DNA of 64,000 nucleotides, taken from an uncultured archaeon (GTDB taxonomy: Archaea; Thermoproteota; Bathyarchaeia; TCS64). The stretch is taken from positions 20,461-84,460 of the forward strand of contig CALIUM010000008.1 in assembly GCA_938048735.1 (NCBI GenBank), written 5' to 3'. The first letter of the stretch is position 1, and the number at the start of each line of letters is the position of its first letter. Made by a program: the position numbers and the translations under genes. Shown in pieces: positions 34,092-42,871 of this stretch. The notes under the pieces are model-generated. The model was not told where the DNA came from. It was given only the letters and a program-made list of their open reading frames with translations, and did no database searches.

Positions 34092-35902
34092 TCTTCAATT
34101 TTACTTTCTGGATACAGCTCTATGGAGTCATACCAACTGATTAAAAGCTTCTTTCTTTCTTTTTCATCTTCTGGGAGATATATGGGTCTTCCTCTTCCGT
34201 CAAATATGACCCCGACCACTCCTCCACTGATAGTCCTTTCAACCGATTTTCCAAAGCCATTTCCAAAGTCAAAGTTGCTCGAGGGATTAACTCTAATTTT
34301 AACATTTATTTCTTTGGGGATAGGTTCTCTTATTATCTGTCCGAATGATAGGTCGAATGTCTTTTTTTTATCATCCCATTCTAGTTCGATGGTTGCTACC
34401 TTTGCACCTATCTTGTCTGTTCCCACGCCTGCCACAATGGTTCCCATGTAGACTAGGCACTCCTTCTCGAATATATCTAGGGCGATCTCTTTTTGGATTG
34501 TTGAGAGGACCCCGAGGTGGGGCATCATGAATACGCTGTCCTGGAGGAGAGAGGTGAATCCCCTCGGCTGGAATGCGTCTGTGAGTATCATCATAGATTG
34601 ATTTCTTCTCGGTGCTCTCGATAGGAGCCCTCCGGTTCCTATTATATGGCTCACATCAAACATCTCTATATATGTGTCCTCGGGTTTAACCTCTTCGAAT
34701 ATGTCCGATATAGTCCTCTCCTTCTTAACCCCCTTCAACTCCCTTGCCAAGTATTTGTGATGGTTGAACCCCAGCCTTATAGCCTCCCTAGCTAGGGAAT
34801 GTTCGATCACCAGATCTTCCACCGTTATTGGGATTGTTGTGGGCCGTATCATCTTGTTGTAGACCACCTCCATTAGATCTTTAACATCCATCTCGAATGG
34901 GATCCATCTCAGGACGTTCTCCGCACCCGCCTCTTTAAAGACATTTCCGACGCTGTAGCTCATCCCTAGATTGGCGCTGACCGTGCGTAGGAACCTGCCC
35001 TCGAAGTTCGAGTATATGTTGGTTGTCGCACCTCCCAAACCGACTCCTATCACGTTCACCCCCTTCATCTCGGAGAAGGTCCTGATCATCATCCCCTCAC
35101 CAGCGGGTGTAGGCATGATTGAGGTGGATACGAGCTTCTTCAGCTTGTCATATCCAGGTGCATGGGCCATAACATGCTCCATGAAGAGATACAGTATAGC
35201 ATTTCTAGCCTGCTCCACCTCCTCGACCTCTATCTTTGGGCGAAGGTTGTCGGTTATTATGACTTCAAAGTTGTCCCTGAGCATCTTCTTAACCTCTTCT
35301 CTCACGGCAACATTGCCAGCATAGACGACGGGTAGGAGATATTCAGCCCCTAGCCTTGGCCTTGGCCTCGCCTTCGAGAGCAGCTCGGTCATCTCCAGAA
35401 CATGAGTCTTATCTCCCCAATCCGTCCCCCCGGCCAGGAGGACGATATCCGGCCTCAGAAACCTAAGGGTCTCTATCTTATAGTAGTCATCCCTTCCATC
35501 GTCGACAGATAACACATCCATGACTATCGCCCCGGCTCCGAGGGCGGCCCTCTGGGCGCTCTCCGCGGTTATGGATTTGACAACCCCTTGGACAAGCATC
35601 TGGAGCCCTCCCCCAGCGCTACTCGTGGAGACATAGATGTCCACCCCGACTTTATCCCCCTTGTATGGCATTAGGATAGAGAGCTCCTCCTTGGCGTTAT
35701 CCATGATCATGTGGCCTGTTAGCTCCTCGACCTCCCTAATGGCGTTTCTGACGCCCATGGTGACATCCTCCACGGGCTTCTCGACCGTTGTGGGGGCCTC
35801 TCCACTGGCTATGAACCTCCACCGCCCATCTACCTTACCGAAGAACCTGGCCTTCGTAGTGGTGCTTCCCACATCAGTCGCAAGTATGTAGCTCGGCTCC
35901 AT
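34073..35902 (-). CDS. MutL/GlmL-type ASKHA-family ATPase
   Basis: A 609-residue protein of the family annotated as glutamate mutase L. It has the actin/Hsp70-like phosphate-1 motif ATDVGSTTTKARFF at the N terminus, VYAGNVAVREEV in the middle and a second phosphate-type motif VIGVGLGGATTNIYS. GlmL-like proteins are thought to reactivate or chaperone B12-dependent mutases, but no mutase or B12-binding protein is encoded here. The ATG at 35902 is chosen because a minus-strand TATA (35931-35940) is about 30 bases away and the ATPase motif begins eight codons later. It is divergent from membrane cassette 2 across 260 bases, and I recall similar neighbours in other anaerobes. Confidence 0.8.
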   Translation of the reverse strand: MEPSYILATDVGSTTTKARFFGKVDGRWRFIASGEAPTTVEKPVEDVTMGVRNAIREVEELTGHMIMDNAKEELSILMPYKGDKVGVDIYVSTSSAGGGLQMLVQGVVKSITAESAQRAALGAGAIVMDVLSVDDGRDDYYKIETLRFLRPDIVLLAGGTDWGDKTHVLEMTELLSKARPRPRLGAEYLLPVVYAGNVAVREEVKKMLRDNFEVIITDNLRPKIEVEEVEQARNAILYLFMEHVMAHAPGYDKLKKLVSTSIMPTPAGEGMMIRTFSEMKGVNVIGVGLGGATTNIYSNFEGRFLRTVSANLGMSYSVGNVFKEAGAENVLRWIPFEMDVKDLMEVVYNKMIRPTTIPITVEDLVIEHSLAREAIRLGFNHHKYLARELKGVKKERTISDIFEEVKPEDTYIEMFDVSHIIGTGGLLSRAPRRNQSMMILTDAFQPRGFTSLLQDSVFMMPHLGVLSTIQKEIALDIFEKECLVYMGTIVAGVGTDKIGAKVATIELEWDDKKKTFDLSFGQIIREPIPKEINVKIRVNPSSNFDFGNGFGKSVERTISGGVVGVIFDGRGRPIYLPEDEKERKKLLISWYDSIELYPESKIEEWRKGL

Positions 35903-36126
35903 CCCCTTCAGCTCTCTAACCTGAGGGATTAATATAAAAACAATACGTCTTGTGGGTTCTGAACCCCCTCGAATAGCAGGCTTCGGCAACTTAACCTTGA
36001 TGTAAGGATAAGATTATGCCTTGAAACTCGAGGACACTCGGCATTTTATCAACTCCACTGGAATTAGTCGATCTCTCAAACATACAAGGCAAGATCCATG
36101 AGATCCGATCTCAGACCACGACAAAA

Positions 36127-36136
36127 ATATTTATAG
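36127..36136 (+). promoter_or_regulatory. TATA box of membrane cassette 2
   Basis: The TTTATAG core centred near 36132 predicts a transcription start about 5 bases before the ATG at 36163, i.e. a nearly leaderless mRNA. The opposite-strand TATA for the ATPase gene lies at 35931-35940, so the 260-base gap is a divergent double promoter. Confidence 0.5.
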
Positions 36137-36162
36137 TACAATCAATATTTTAAAGATGGAAA

Positions 36163-36972
36163 ATGTTATTGAACTATCTCCCCGTTGAGCAAGTGATAAA
36201 CCCTGCAGCTGGAGCCGTTTCCCTGGCTATTCTAATCTTCCTGTCGCTCTCAGGATACTATTATATGAAGCTTGCAGAGAGGGGTAGAACCTTCCCGGTT
36301 AGGAAGATCAGGGCCTTCGAGGCTATAGAAGAGGCCGTTGCAAGATCGGTTGAGATGGGGAGGCCAGTGCACTACACCATCGGCTATGGAAGCCTCAGGA
36401 CGGCTCATGCCCCCCAGTACACCGCCGGTCTTGGGGTTTTAACCCATGTTGCCAAGCTTGCAGGGAAGTATGGAGCAAGGCTGATAGTGACACATGGGGT
36501 GCCCGAGGCCATAGCCTCTATTGACGAGATAGTCAGAGATGGGTACTTCTCCGAGGGTAGACCTGAGCTCTATAATCCTGTGGACAACGCGAGATATCTC
36601 ACCGACATCCAGTTCGCCTACGCCTCATCTGCCCAAGCTGTCATTATAAGGGAGAATGCTGGTGCGAACATAGTTATCGGCCCCTTCTGGGCCGAGTCTC
36701 TGATACTGGCCGAGGCTGGGACTATGGTCGGGGCCTTCCAGATAGGTGGAACCGCCAGGGATGTGCAGATCCCATTCTTCGTACTTGTCTGTGACTATGC
36801 CTTCATAGGGGAGGAGATCTTCGCCGCGGGAGCGATGGCCTCCGGTGACATCCCCACTCTAGCAAGCATTAGAGGGCAGGATGTTGGCAAGCTGCTCTCC
36901 ATCGTGCTCATAGTGCTCGGGTTGATACTACTTCCTTTCGGTGTGAAGCTTGCCACATACCTCATGTGGTGA
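36163..36972 (+). CDS. Cassette 2, protein A: membrane-anchored soluble domain (DUF6754-like)
   Basis: The 269-residue counterpart of 17761-18540. It has an N-terminal anchor (residues about 14-35), then RKIRAFEAIEEAVARSVEMG-RPVHYT-GYG, a central domain with PEALYN-like and QFAYASSAQAVIIREN segments, and VCDYAFIGEEIFAAGA, IRGQD and a C-terminal helix. The Cys-Asp-Tyr/Gly-Glu-Glu, His-Tyr-Thr and RGQD blocks are shared by both copies, which are otherwise well diverged. Function unknown. It heads the four-gene operon, with the next gene overlapping its stop. Confidence 0.78.
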   Translation: MLLNYLPVEQVINPAAGAVSLAILIFLSLSGYYYMKLAERGRTFPVRKIRAFEAIEEAVARSVEMGRPVHYTIGYGSLRTAHAPQYTAGLGVLTHVAKLAGKYGARLIVTHGVPEAIASIDEIVRDGYFSEGRPELYNPVDNARYLTDIQFAYASSAQAVIIRENAGANIVIGPFWAESLILAEAGTMVGAFQIGGTARDVQIPFFVLVCDYAFIGEEIFAAGAMASGDIPTLASIRGQDVGKLLSIVLIVLGLILLPFGVKLATYLMW

Positions 36973-37646
36973 TGGAAATGAGCGTGATTTGGAGGCGTAC
37001 AGTTCCGCAGCTCCTCGTGGCCATCATACTTGTTGTGATGACGGCCCTCTATTTCCTGTACATAGACAAGACGACCAAGGCGACCCTAAACTATTGGGAT
37101 CAGCTTCTGATCAACTATTCGATAGTGATAGCGGCTCTGGCCGCAATCGTTGGAGGGGTTGACCTCGCAAGGTATCACGTGGCCCTGATTATGAAGAGGG
37201 AGAGGGAGCAGATCCCCTTCAGTTTAATAACCCTATTCCTTGAGGTGGTCTGCGTTGTCTTCGCTTTCTATGCACTCGCCACAGGGGTCCCCATTCTCAC
37301 CCAACCCCAGTTCTCCTGGATATATCTAAACCTACAGGTACCCACGAGCTCGGCCATGTACTCTATCTTGGTATTTTACGTTGCTTCGGCTGCCTATAGA
37401 ACCTTTAGGGCTAGAAATCCTCCAGCCCTTCTCCTACTCATAGTAGGTGTCATAGTGATGCTTGGGAACACTAGCTTAGGATTTGTAATATGGCCTGGGT
37501 TCACACCCCTGAAGGACTGGATAATGACGGTTCCAAATGCAGCCGGCTATAGGCCAATAGTCATAGGAGTAGGCTTGGGAACCATCATCCTAGGCCTGAG
37601 GTTAATCCTAAGGAAAGAGGTAACATGGATGGGGAGGAGGGACTAA
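36966..37646 (+). CDS. Cassette 2, protein B: multi-pass membrane protein
   Basis: A 226-residue protein with about seven transmembrane helices, paralogous to 17143-17754 (shared RYHV.LIMKRER loop and LKDWIMTVPNAAGYRPIVIG near the C terminus). An ATG at 36972, sharing its A with the upstream TGA, is an alternative start two codons downstream. It overlaps the C gene by 22 bases. No recognised activity; likely an integral subunit of the cassette-encoded complex. Confidence 0.75.
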   Translation: MVMEMSVIWRRTVPQLLVAIILVVMTALYFLYIDKTTKATLNYWDQLLINYSIVIAALAAIVGGVDLARYHVALIMKREREQIPFSLITLFLEVVCVVFAFYALATGVPILTQPQFSWIYLNLQVPTSSAMYSILVFYVASAAYRTFRARNPPALLLLIVGVIVMLGNTSLGFVIWPGFTPLKDWIMTVPNAAGYRPIVIGVGLGTIILGLRLILRKEVTWMGRRD

Positions 37647-38491
37647 AGATGGGTACCTCACTGAAGAGGCTTGACACCATTATAGGTACTAGGCAACTGC
37701 TATATACACTACTCATAATCTTCACTTTAATACCGATGTTCTTTCCTCTTAGGCTTCCAATCAGCATATCAGCTAGGACTAAAAAAGTATACAATTACAT
37801 AGATAATTTAAAGCCAGGTTCCTATATATTCATAGATTTTGACTATGACCCTGCCGGTAGAGGAGAGATCGAACCTCAGGCCGTAGCGATGATGAAGCAC
37901 CTATTCGATAAGAAGTGTAAGCTTGTAATGGCATCCTTGGGTACAACAGGACCAGTCATGTTCGAGATAATGAGAAAGACAAATCCGGACATATTCGCCG
38001 GGAAGGAGTATGGAAAGGACTGGGTTAACATCGGATATGTGGCGGGGGGTGAGTCTGCGGCAGCGGGTCTGGCTAGGAGCATCTCAGGCACAGTAGCCAT
38101 GGACGCCTACGGTAACCCCATCGGGAATCTACCTCTCATCAAAGAAGCAGACAAGGCAGAGCAGTTCGCCCTAGCAATAGTCTTCACCACAGGGACTGAT
38201 ACTCTTTACTACTTCGTAAGACAGTGGTTCACCCCCTATAAGACCCCTCTAATACTGGGGATCTTGGGAGTAATGGGCCCTGCTGCGGAGCCCTTCGTGG
38301 CGGCTGGCCAGGCCGTGGAGTTGATGGTCGGCCAGGTTGCGGGGGCTGAGTACGAGGTTCTAGTAGGAAGACCGGGAATAGGCCTAGGAGCTATGGACGC
38401 ACAGAGCACAAGCCACGCCATAATATTGATCTTCATTATACTTGGAAACATTATGTTTTGGAGCGTTAGGTTGAGGGGTGAGAAGAGATGA
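37625..38491 (+). CDS. Cassette 2, protein C: alpha/beta domain between two membrane anchors
   Basis: A 288-residue protein, paralogous to 16314-17150, with LPISISARTKKVYNYIDNLK after the first anchor, YGKDWVNIGYVAGGESAAAG, MDAYGNPIGNLPL, GAEYEVLVGRPGIGLGAMDA and QSTSH just before the final helix. Compared with copy 1 it has a longer loop around TPLILGILGVMGPAAEP, which is hydrophobic and may add a membrane contact. Codon use in the first 250 bases is AT-rich. The end overlaps the D start by four bases. Confidence 0.75.
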   Translation: MDGEEGLKMGTSLKRLDTIIGTRQLLYTLLIIFTLIPMFFPLRLPISISARTKKVYNYIDNLKPGSYIFIDFDYDPAGRGEIEPQAVAMMKHLFDKKCKLVMASLGTTGPVMFEIMRKTNPDIFAGKEYGKDWVNIGYVAGGESAAAGLARSISGTVAMDAYGNPIGNLPLIKEADKAEQFALAIVFTTGTDTLYYFVRQWFTPYKTPLILGILGVMGPAAEPFVAAGQAVELMVGQVAGAEYEVLVGRPGIGLGAMDAQSTSHAIILIFIILGNIMFWSVRLRGEKR

Positions 38492-39201
38492 TCGAGGCAA
38501 TTCAAATATGGCTATCTGCAGCCCTAGTGATATGGATATGGAGCTTCGTATACAAGGACAACTACCTATACAGGCTAGCTCAGCACATCTTCTTGGGAGC
38601 TGCTGCTGGATACTCCATAGGGATCTCCCTAGACAGCCTGAACAAGACCGCCCTAGTTCCTTTAGCGAAGTCTCCCACAACAAATATGCACCTGATAATC
38701 CCTATCATAATCGGGCTGCTCTTCTTCTTCAAGTACTCTAGAAGATACTATTGGGTGGCCCGCTATGGCGTAGGAATAGCACTGGCCGTAGGAACAGCCC
38801 TCGCCTTCAGGACAGCTCCCATGGCGAACATAATAAGGCAGGTAAACGCGGTTTTGCTCCCCCTCTGGACCCCTGACCCGGTCAAAACCCTAAACAACTG
38901 GATTCATGTAGTCATAACCCTAAGCGCCCTGGTATACTTCATATTCACTGTAACGCCGAGGGTGGTTGAGGGTAGGCCCACCATAACATACAGGCTCTAT
39001 GACGCCGTTTTGAGGATAGGCATCTACGGCATGATGGTGGCCTTCGGCGCCACACTGGCCAACACGATAATGACGAGGCTGGCCTTCTTCATATCCATGA
39101 ACCTCCAATACCTCCAACCTTATCCACTCGAGTCATTATCTGCCATAATCCTAGTTGCCATAGCTATACTCTTCGCCATGCGCCGCGCAAGAGCAGGGTG
39201 A
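38488..39201 (+). CDS. Cassette 2, protein D: multi-pass membrane protein
   Basis: A 237-residue protein with about seven to eight transmembrane helices, paralogous to 15661-16317. The N terminus has WSFVYKDNYLYRLAQHIFLG and the C terminus ends in a helix followed by MRRARAG. The ATGA overlap with gene C repeats exactly the arrangement of copy 1, so operon architecture as well as gene order is conserved. Confidence 0.75.
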   Translation: MIEAIQIWLSAALVIWIWSFVYKDNYLYRLAQHIFLGAAAGYSIGISLDSLNKTALVPLAKSPTTNMHLIIPIIIGLLFFFKYSRRYYWVARYGVGIALAVGTALAFRTAPMANIIRQVNAVLLPLWTPDPVKTLNNWIHVVITLSALVYFIFTVTPRVVEGRPTITYRLYDAVLRIGIYGMMVAFGATLANTIMTRLAFFISMNLQYLQPYPLESLSAIILVAIAILFAMRRARAG

Positions 39202-39323
39202 GAATTAGTTCCCTTTTTTTATCATATCCAAAAAGGATATTTATCCTTAATAATTCTCAGGCTTCTTCAAGCGCCTAAAAATTTATTTTTAAGGGGCGAG
39301 ATCTGTTTCTTGAAGGTTTTTGG

Positions 39324-39635
39324 ATGGAGGAGAATAATGCAACCGACGTATGGCTCTCTTCAATAGCAGAAAAATTGGTCAACCTTAATCTCGACTCGGT
39401 GGCCGTCTTCTTCCTCGAGACCTTTGGGCCCATGAGCAATGTCTGGAGCCAGCTTGGTAGGCTCCACCTACAGCCTTTATTGATCCTTCTAGGCCCCTCC
39501 GGAGAGAGGCTGATGAGCTTCCTAGAGAAGCCGGAGAACTTGGAGAGGTTTTTGAAGAAGATAGAGGAGGTGAGGGAGAGAAAAACTAGGAGGCCGTGGA
39601 TGGGCGGTCTATTTAGAAGGTTATTTGGATCTTAA
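39324..39635 (+). CDS. Small amphipathic protein, paralogue of 40243-40608
   Basis: A 103-residue protein. Residues 10-70 include a pattern shared with the protein encoded at 40243: DSVAVFFLETFGPMSNVWSQ then LGRLHLQPLLILLGPSGE (DVAAILFIESIKPLTYIGGQ and MGRFFLSPFLPAFGE there). The moderately hydrophobic central part suggests membrane association, and the C terminus is basic (RERKTRRP). It follows cassette 2 by 122 bases. Function unknown; proximity to the cassette is the only clue. Confidence 0.65.
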   Translation: MEENNATDVWLSSIAEKLVNLNLDSVAVFFLETFGPMSNVWSQLGRLHLQPLLILLGPSGERLMSFLEKPENLERFLKKIEEVRERKTRRPWMGGLFRRLFGS

Positions 39636-39784
39636 CCCTCATCTAAGATGGATAACCCTCATAACTTTACAATTCCAGGCAGAAAACCTCGAGCTTCACA
39701 CTCAAACATAATATAAATATCGAGAATTCCCCGAGTGAAAGATCCCATTCTCTAAAATTTTTAGAGCAGGGTTAAAATACTAAT

Positions 39785-40195
39785 ATGACCAGAGGCATGG
39801 GGAGAGTTAGAAGTCCAAACATCACCGATTACATGGCAGGGGCACTTCTAGCCAACGGGCCTATATGGATGTGGATGATGGCCCTGGGTTATTTCTCTGA
39901 CTGGTTTTCAGCCCTCTCACCGGCTCTGATCGGGGGGCTATCCCTCATCATCTATCTGGCTGGAGGAAGCTTGGCATCCTACCTTGTCTGTAATAGGGCC
40001 GAGAGGGGTCTCCTCCTAGCAGCCTTGAAGCTGGTAGCAGCAGAATGGGCCTTCTACCTCATGATGATAATATCTACCACTCCAGAGCCCTCCCCAGGCC
40101 AAGCCTCACCACCCCTCATCTGCTTCATCCTAGGAGGTCTTATAGGGGCCTACCTCTCCACGAGGAGGAGGCTCAGGAGGCCGAGCGGAGATTAA
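39785..40195 (+). CDS. Four-helix membrane protein of unknown function
   Basis: A 136-residue protein with four predicted transmembrane helices and a basic tail (STRRRLRRPSG). No family recognised. It lies between the two small amphipathic paralogues and may belong to the same functional group. Confidence 0.6.
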   Translation: MTRGMGRVRSPNITDYMAGALLANGPIWMWMMALGYFSDWFSALSPALIGGLSLIIYLAGGSLASYLVCNRAERGLLLAALKLVAAEWAFYLMMIISTTPEPSPGQASPPLICFILGGLIGAYLSTRRRLRRPSGD

Positions 40196-40242
40196 GCCTC
40201 AATATTTAAATCGGAAAGATGCCACAGCCATATTGAGGCCAT

Positions 40243-40608
40243 TTGTACTGGGATGTTGAGGTCTCTCCCGAGGAGGAGGAGGAGATCATAAGGAAGGCCG
40301 CCGACTTGATCCACAGGTATGGGATGGATGTGGCCGCCATCCTCTTCATAGAGAGCATAAAACCCCTCACCTACATAGGGGGCCAGATGGGAAGATTCTT
40401 CCTATCCCCCTTCCTCCCAGCTTTCGGAGAGAGGATAGGAAGGGGGGGAGAAAAGTTCTTCACAGTCTTCGAGAAAAGGGAGAATGTGGAGAAGCTCCTA
40501 AGGTTGCTGGAGGAGAAGGCAAAAGAGGAGGAGAAGCCGAAGGAGGAAAGGAGACTCGAGATCCAGGGAGAAAAAAAGAGAGGTTGGAGGAGGTTCCTCC
40601 CCTTCTGA
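40243..40608 (+). CDS. Small amphipathic protein, paralogue of 39324-39635
   Basis: A 121-residue protein with a TTG start. An acidic N terminus (VSPEEEEEIIRKAAD) precedes the shared central helix (DVAAILFIESIKPLTYIGGQ), and a charged coiled-coil tail (LLEEKAKEEEKPKEERR) follows. A central hydrophobic hairpin with charged ends looks like a peripheral membrane or scaffold protein. Same comments on context as for its paralogue. Confidence 0.6.
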   Translation: MYWDVEVSPEEEEEIIRKAADLIHRYGMDVAAILFIESIKPLTYIGGQMGRFFLSPFLPAFGERIGRGGEKFFTVFEKRENVEKLLRLLEEKAKEEEKPKEERRLEIQGEKKRGWRRFLPF

Positions 40609-40760
40609 AGCTTCCAACCCTATCTCTCTAGCTCTGAATAATCTTCTAAGGGATTCGGTCATGGGTTGTTAAAGGGCCTGGCCGATCTAATTTCTGAGGC
40701 CCCAAACCGGGAACTAAAATTTTTTTAAAGGTGGCCATCCTGTGGGTTACATGGAAAAGC

Positions 40761-42635
40761 ATGTTAGGAGGTTACATGGGAAAGCTTCTGAAGGTTGATC
40801 TCTCGAGGGAAAAAGTGGTTGAGGAAAGCCTCTTCGACATTTTTCCGCCCACCGTCCTGAGGAGGTATGTAGGCTGCTTTGGCCTCGGTTTAAGGCTGCT
40901 ATATGATGAACTTCCCCTTGGTGTCTGTCCGACGGATCCTGAGAATCCTCTCATCATCATGACCGGGCCTCTTACAGGCATACCTGAGGTGCCCTCCTCC
41001 AACAATGCAACCATCACCACCCTGAACGCAGATACAGGGTTTACGGCCGGCCGCTCCCACTCCCATGGCTTCTGGGGTCCAAACCTCAAGTTCGCGGGCT
41101 ATGACGGGGTTGTGATAGAGGGGGCTTCGGAGAGGCCCGTCTACCTCTGGATACATGATGGTAGAGCCGAGATAAGGGATGCGGAGAGGTTCTGGGGTAA
41201 GGACACCCATGAGACGGAGGACCTGATCAAGGGGGATGTTGGGGAGCCGAGGGCGAGCGTCGCGGCCATAGGACCAGCTGGCGAGAACCTGTGCGCAGGG
41301 GCTCTCATCGAGAATGATAAGCACCACTCCTTCTCCCACTCGGGTGTGGGCACGGTGATGGGCTCCAAGAGGCTGAAGGCGATAGCGGTATATGGAACAG
41401 GGAAGGTTCCCATAGTCGATGAAGCGAAGCTTAAGGAAGCAACTGAGAAGTGGAGAGGGAATCTATTTAAAAGCGATGTTGCAAAAGGGCTAGCTAAAGG
41501 AGGCATACCAAGGGACGAGTATAACTATGCGAAGGGGATGTCGATAACCTCGGCCAAGAACTTCCTTGAGGTGAGCCCACCCGACTGGGGCGTTGGAATG
41601 TCGAAGCACAGGATAACCCCCAAGGCCTGCTATGCCTGCTCCATCGCCTGCAGCTACGAGGTGGAGGTCACATCAGGCCCATATAAGGGATATGTGGCAA
41701 CCCCAGCGGGAGGTGGAGAGAACCTGGAGGGTGCGGCCTCCATCTCCGGAGTCTACGAGAGTGGAGCTGTCTTCTACCTCATCGACCTATGTGATAGATT
41801 GGGATTCGAGTCAAGCACGATAGGGTGCACCATAGCCCTAGCGATCGAATGCTACGAGAAGGGCCTGCTCACGAAGGAGGATACAGAAGGCATCGAGCTA
41901 AGGTGGGGAGACGACAAGCTGGTCGAGAAAATGCTGAGGATGGCAGCAAAGAAGGAGGGAAAGCTGGGCAAACTCCTGGCCCTCGGACCAAAGAGAGCCG
42001 CTGAACTCATTGGGGGAGATGCCCCGAAATTCGCTATCCACATAAAGGGCACGGGAATGAACCTCCACGACTGGAGGGCTACCATGGGCATAATGTTAGG
42101 GCAATTCGTTGGAGGGGGGTCCGGATGGCCGGCACCCGCGGCTGATGCCTGGGCAACAGAGCCAGATGTCGGCTTTCCCGAATACCAAGATCCGATAAAT
42201 CCTTGGATAAAGCCCGAGGCTGTGGCGAGAACATGGCCAAAGAAGTATTGGGATGACTGTAATGGGACATGCTGGTTCGCCACATGGGGTGTACCCGGCG
42301 TCCTCACCTACTCAACTGAAGCAGTTTCAGCTGTAACGGGCTGGGACTTTACACCTCAAGAAGCACTTACCGTTGGTGAAAGGGTTGTAAACCTTGAGCG
42401 GGCATTTAACATCAGACGCGGTCTCACACCGGCTGATGATTATGAGGTCTCTCCACGAATGGTTGAGGACCCACCGAGCGGCAAGGCGAAGGGCAAGCCA
42501 ATGGCCCCCTATGTCAAGGGGATGGTGATGGAAGTCTATCGACTAATGGGATGGGACGAAAAAACCGGCAAGCCATGGAGAAGCACGCTGGAAAGATTAG
42601 GCCTAGAGGAGGTCATAAAGGACATCTGGAGCTAG
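40761..42635 (+). CDS. aor: Tungsten/molybdopterin aldehyde:ferredoxin oxidoreductase (AOR family)
   Basis: About 625 residues; oxidises aldehydes to carboxylic acids with ferredoxin as acceptor. The N terminus GGYMGKLLKVDLS is standard. The pterin-binding GGxxL-type region is GENLEGAASISG, the [4Fe-4S] cysteines are CYACSIACSYEV (near residue 290), with a fourth Cys in DDCNGTCWFATWG (near residue 505). The ATG at 40761 is chosen because GGYMGK follows it as in family members; 40731 and 40776 are alternatives. The MoaD-like and cofactor genes often linked to AOR are not here. A palindrome eight bases past the stop may terminate transcription. Confidence 0.92.
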   Translation: MLGGYMGKLLKVDLSREKVVEESLFDIFPPTVLRRYVGCFGLGLRLLYDELPLGVCPTDPENPLIIMTGPLTGIPEVPSSNNATITTLNADTGFTAGRSHSHGFWGPNLKFAGYDGVVIEGASERPVYLWIHDGRAEIRDAERFWGKDTHETEDLIKGDVGEPRASVAAIGPAGENLCAGALIENDKHHSFSHSGVGTVMGSKRLKAIAVYGTGKVPIVDEAKLKEATEKWRGNLFKSDVAKGLAKGGIPRDEYNYAKGMSITSAKNFLEVSPPDWGVGMSKHRITPKACYACSIACSYEVEVTSGPYKGYVATPAGGGENLEGAASISGVYESGAVFYLIDLCDRLGFESSTIGCTIALAIECYEKGLLTKEDTEGIELRWGDDKLVEKMLRMAAKKEGKLGKLLALGPKRAAELIGGDAPKFAIHIKGTGMNLHDWRATMGIMLGQFVGGGSGWPAPAADAWATEPDVGFPEYQDPINPWIKPEAVARTWPKKYWDDCNGTCWFATWGVPGVLTYSTEAVSAVTGWDFTPQEALTVGERVVNLERAFNIRRGLTPADDYEVSPRMVEDPPSGKAKGKPMAPYVKGMVMEVYRLMGWDEKTGKPWRSTLERLGLEEVIKDIWS

Positions 42636-42641
42636 GACAGA

Positions 42642-42659
42642 GAGACCCCTAGGGGTCTC
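42642..42659 (+). terminator. Palindrome after aor, possible terminator hairpin
   Basis: GAGACCCCT-AGGGGTCTC is a perfect 18-base palindrome six bases after the aor stop. A T-rich stretch (CTTCTTTTTATT) follows at about 42673, and a second small hairpin (ATTCCCA-ACA-TGGGAAT) at about 42680. With no loop bases the first palindrome is better as a protein site or cruciform than as a classic hairpin, so the terminator role is a guess. Confidence 0.35.
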
Positions 42660-42871
42660 CAGAACTCCTCCCTTCTTTTTATTCCCAACATGGGAATAGA
42701 GGGGACCAGAGACCCATAGGCTGGGCCTTGAGGAGATGAGACCCAAGCCATGAAGTGGATCGGCAGATGAGCAGAATCAAACCATTTACTATTTAATAAT
42801 TAAGTGAGAGCTCAGAGCCTCCTTAATGCTAAGAATAGATTTATTTGAGATAGATCTACCATAAGAGTGAA

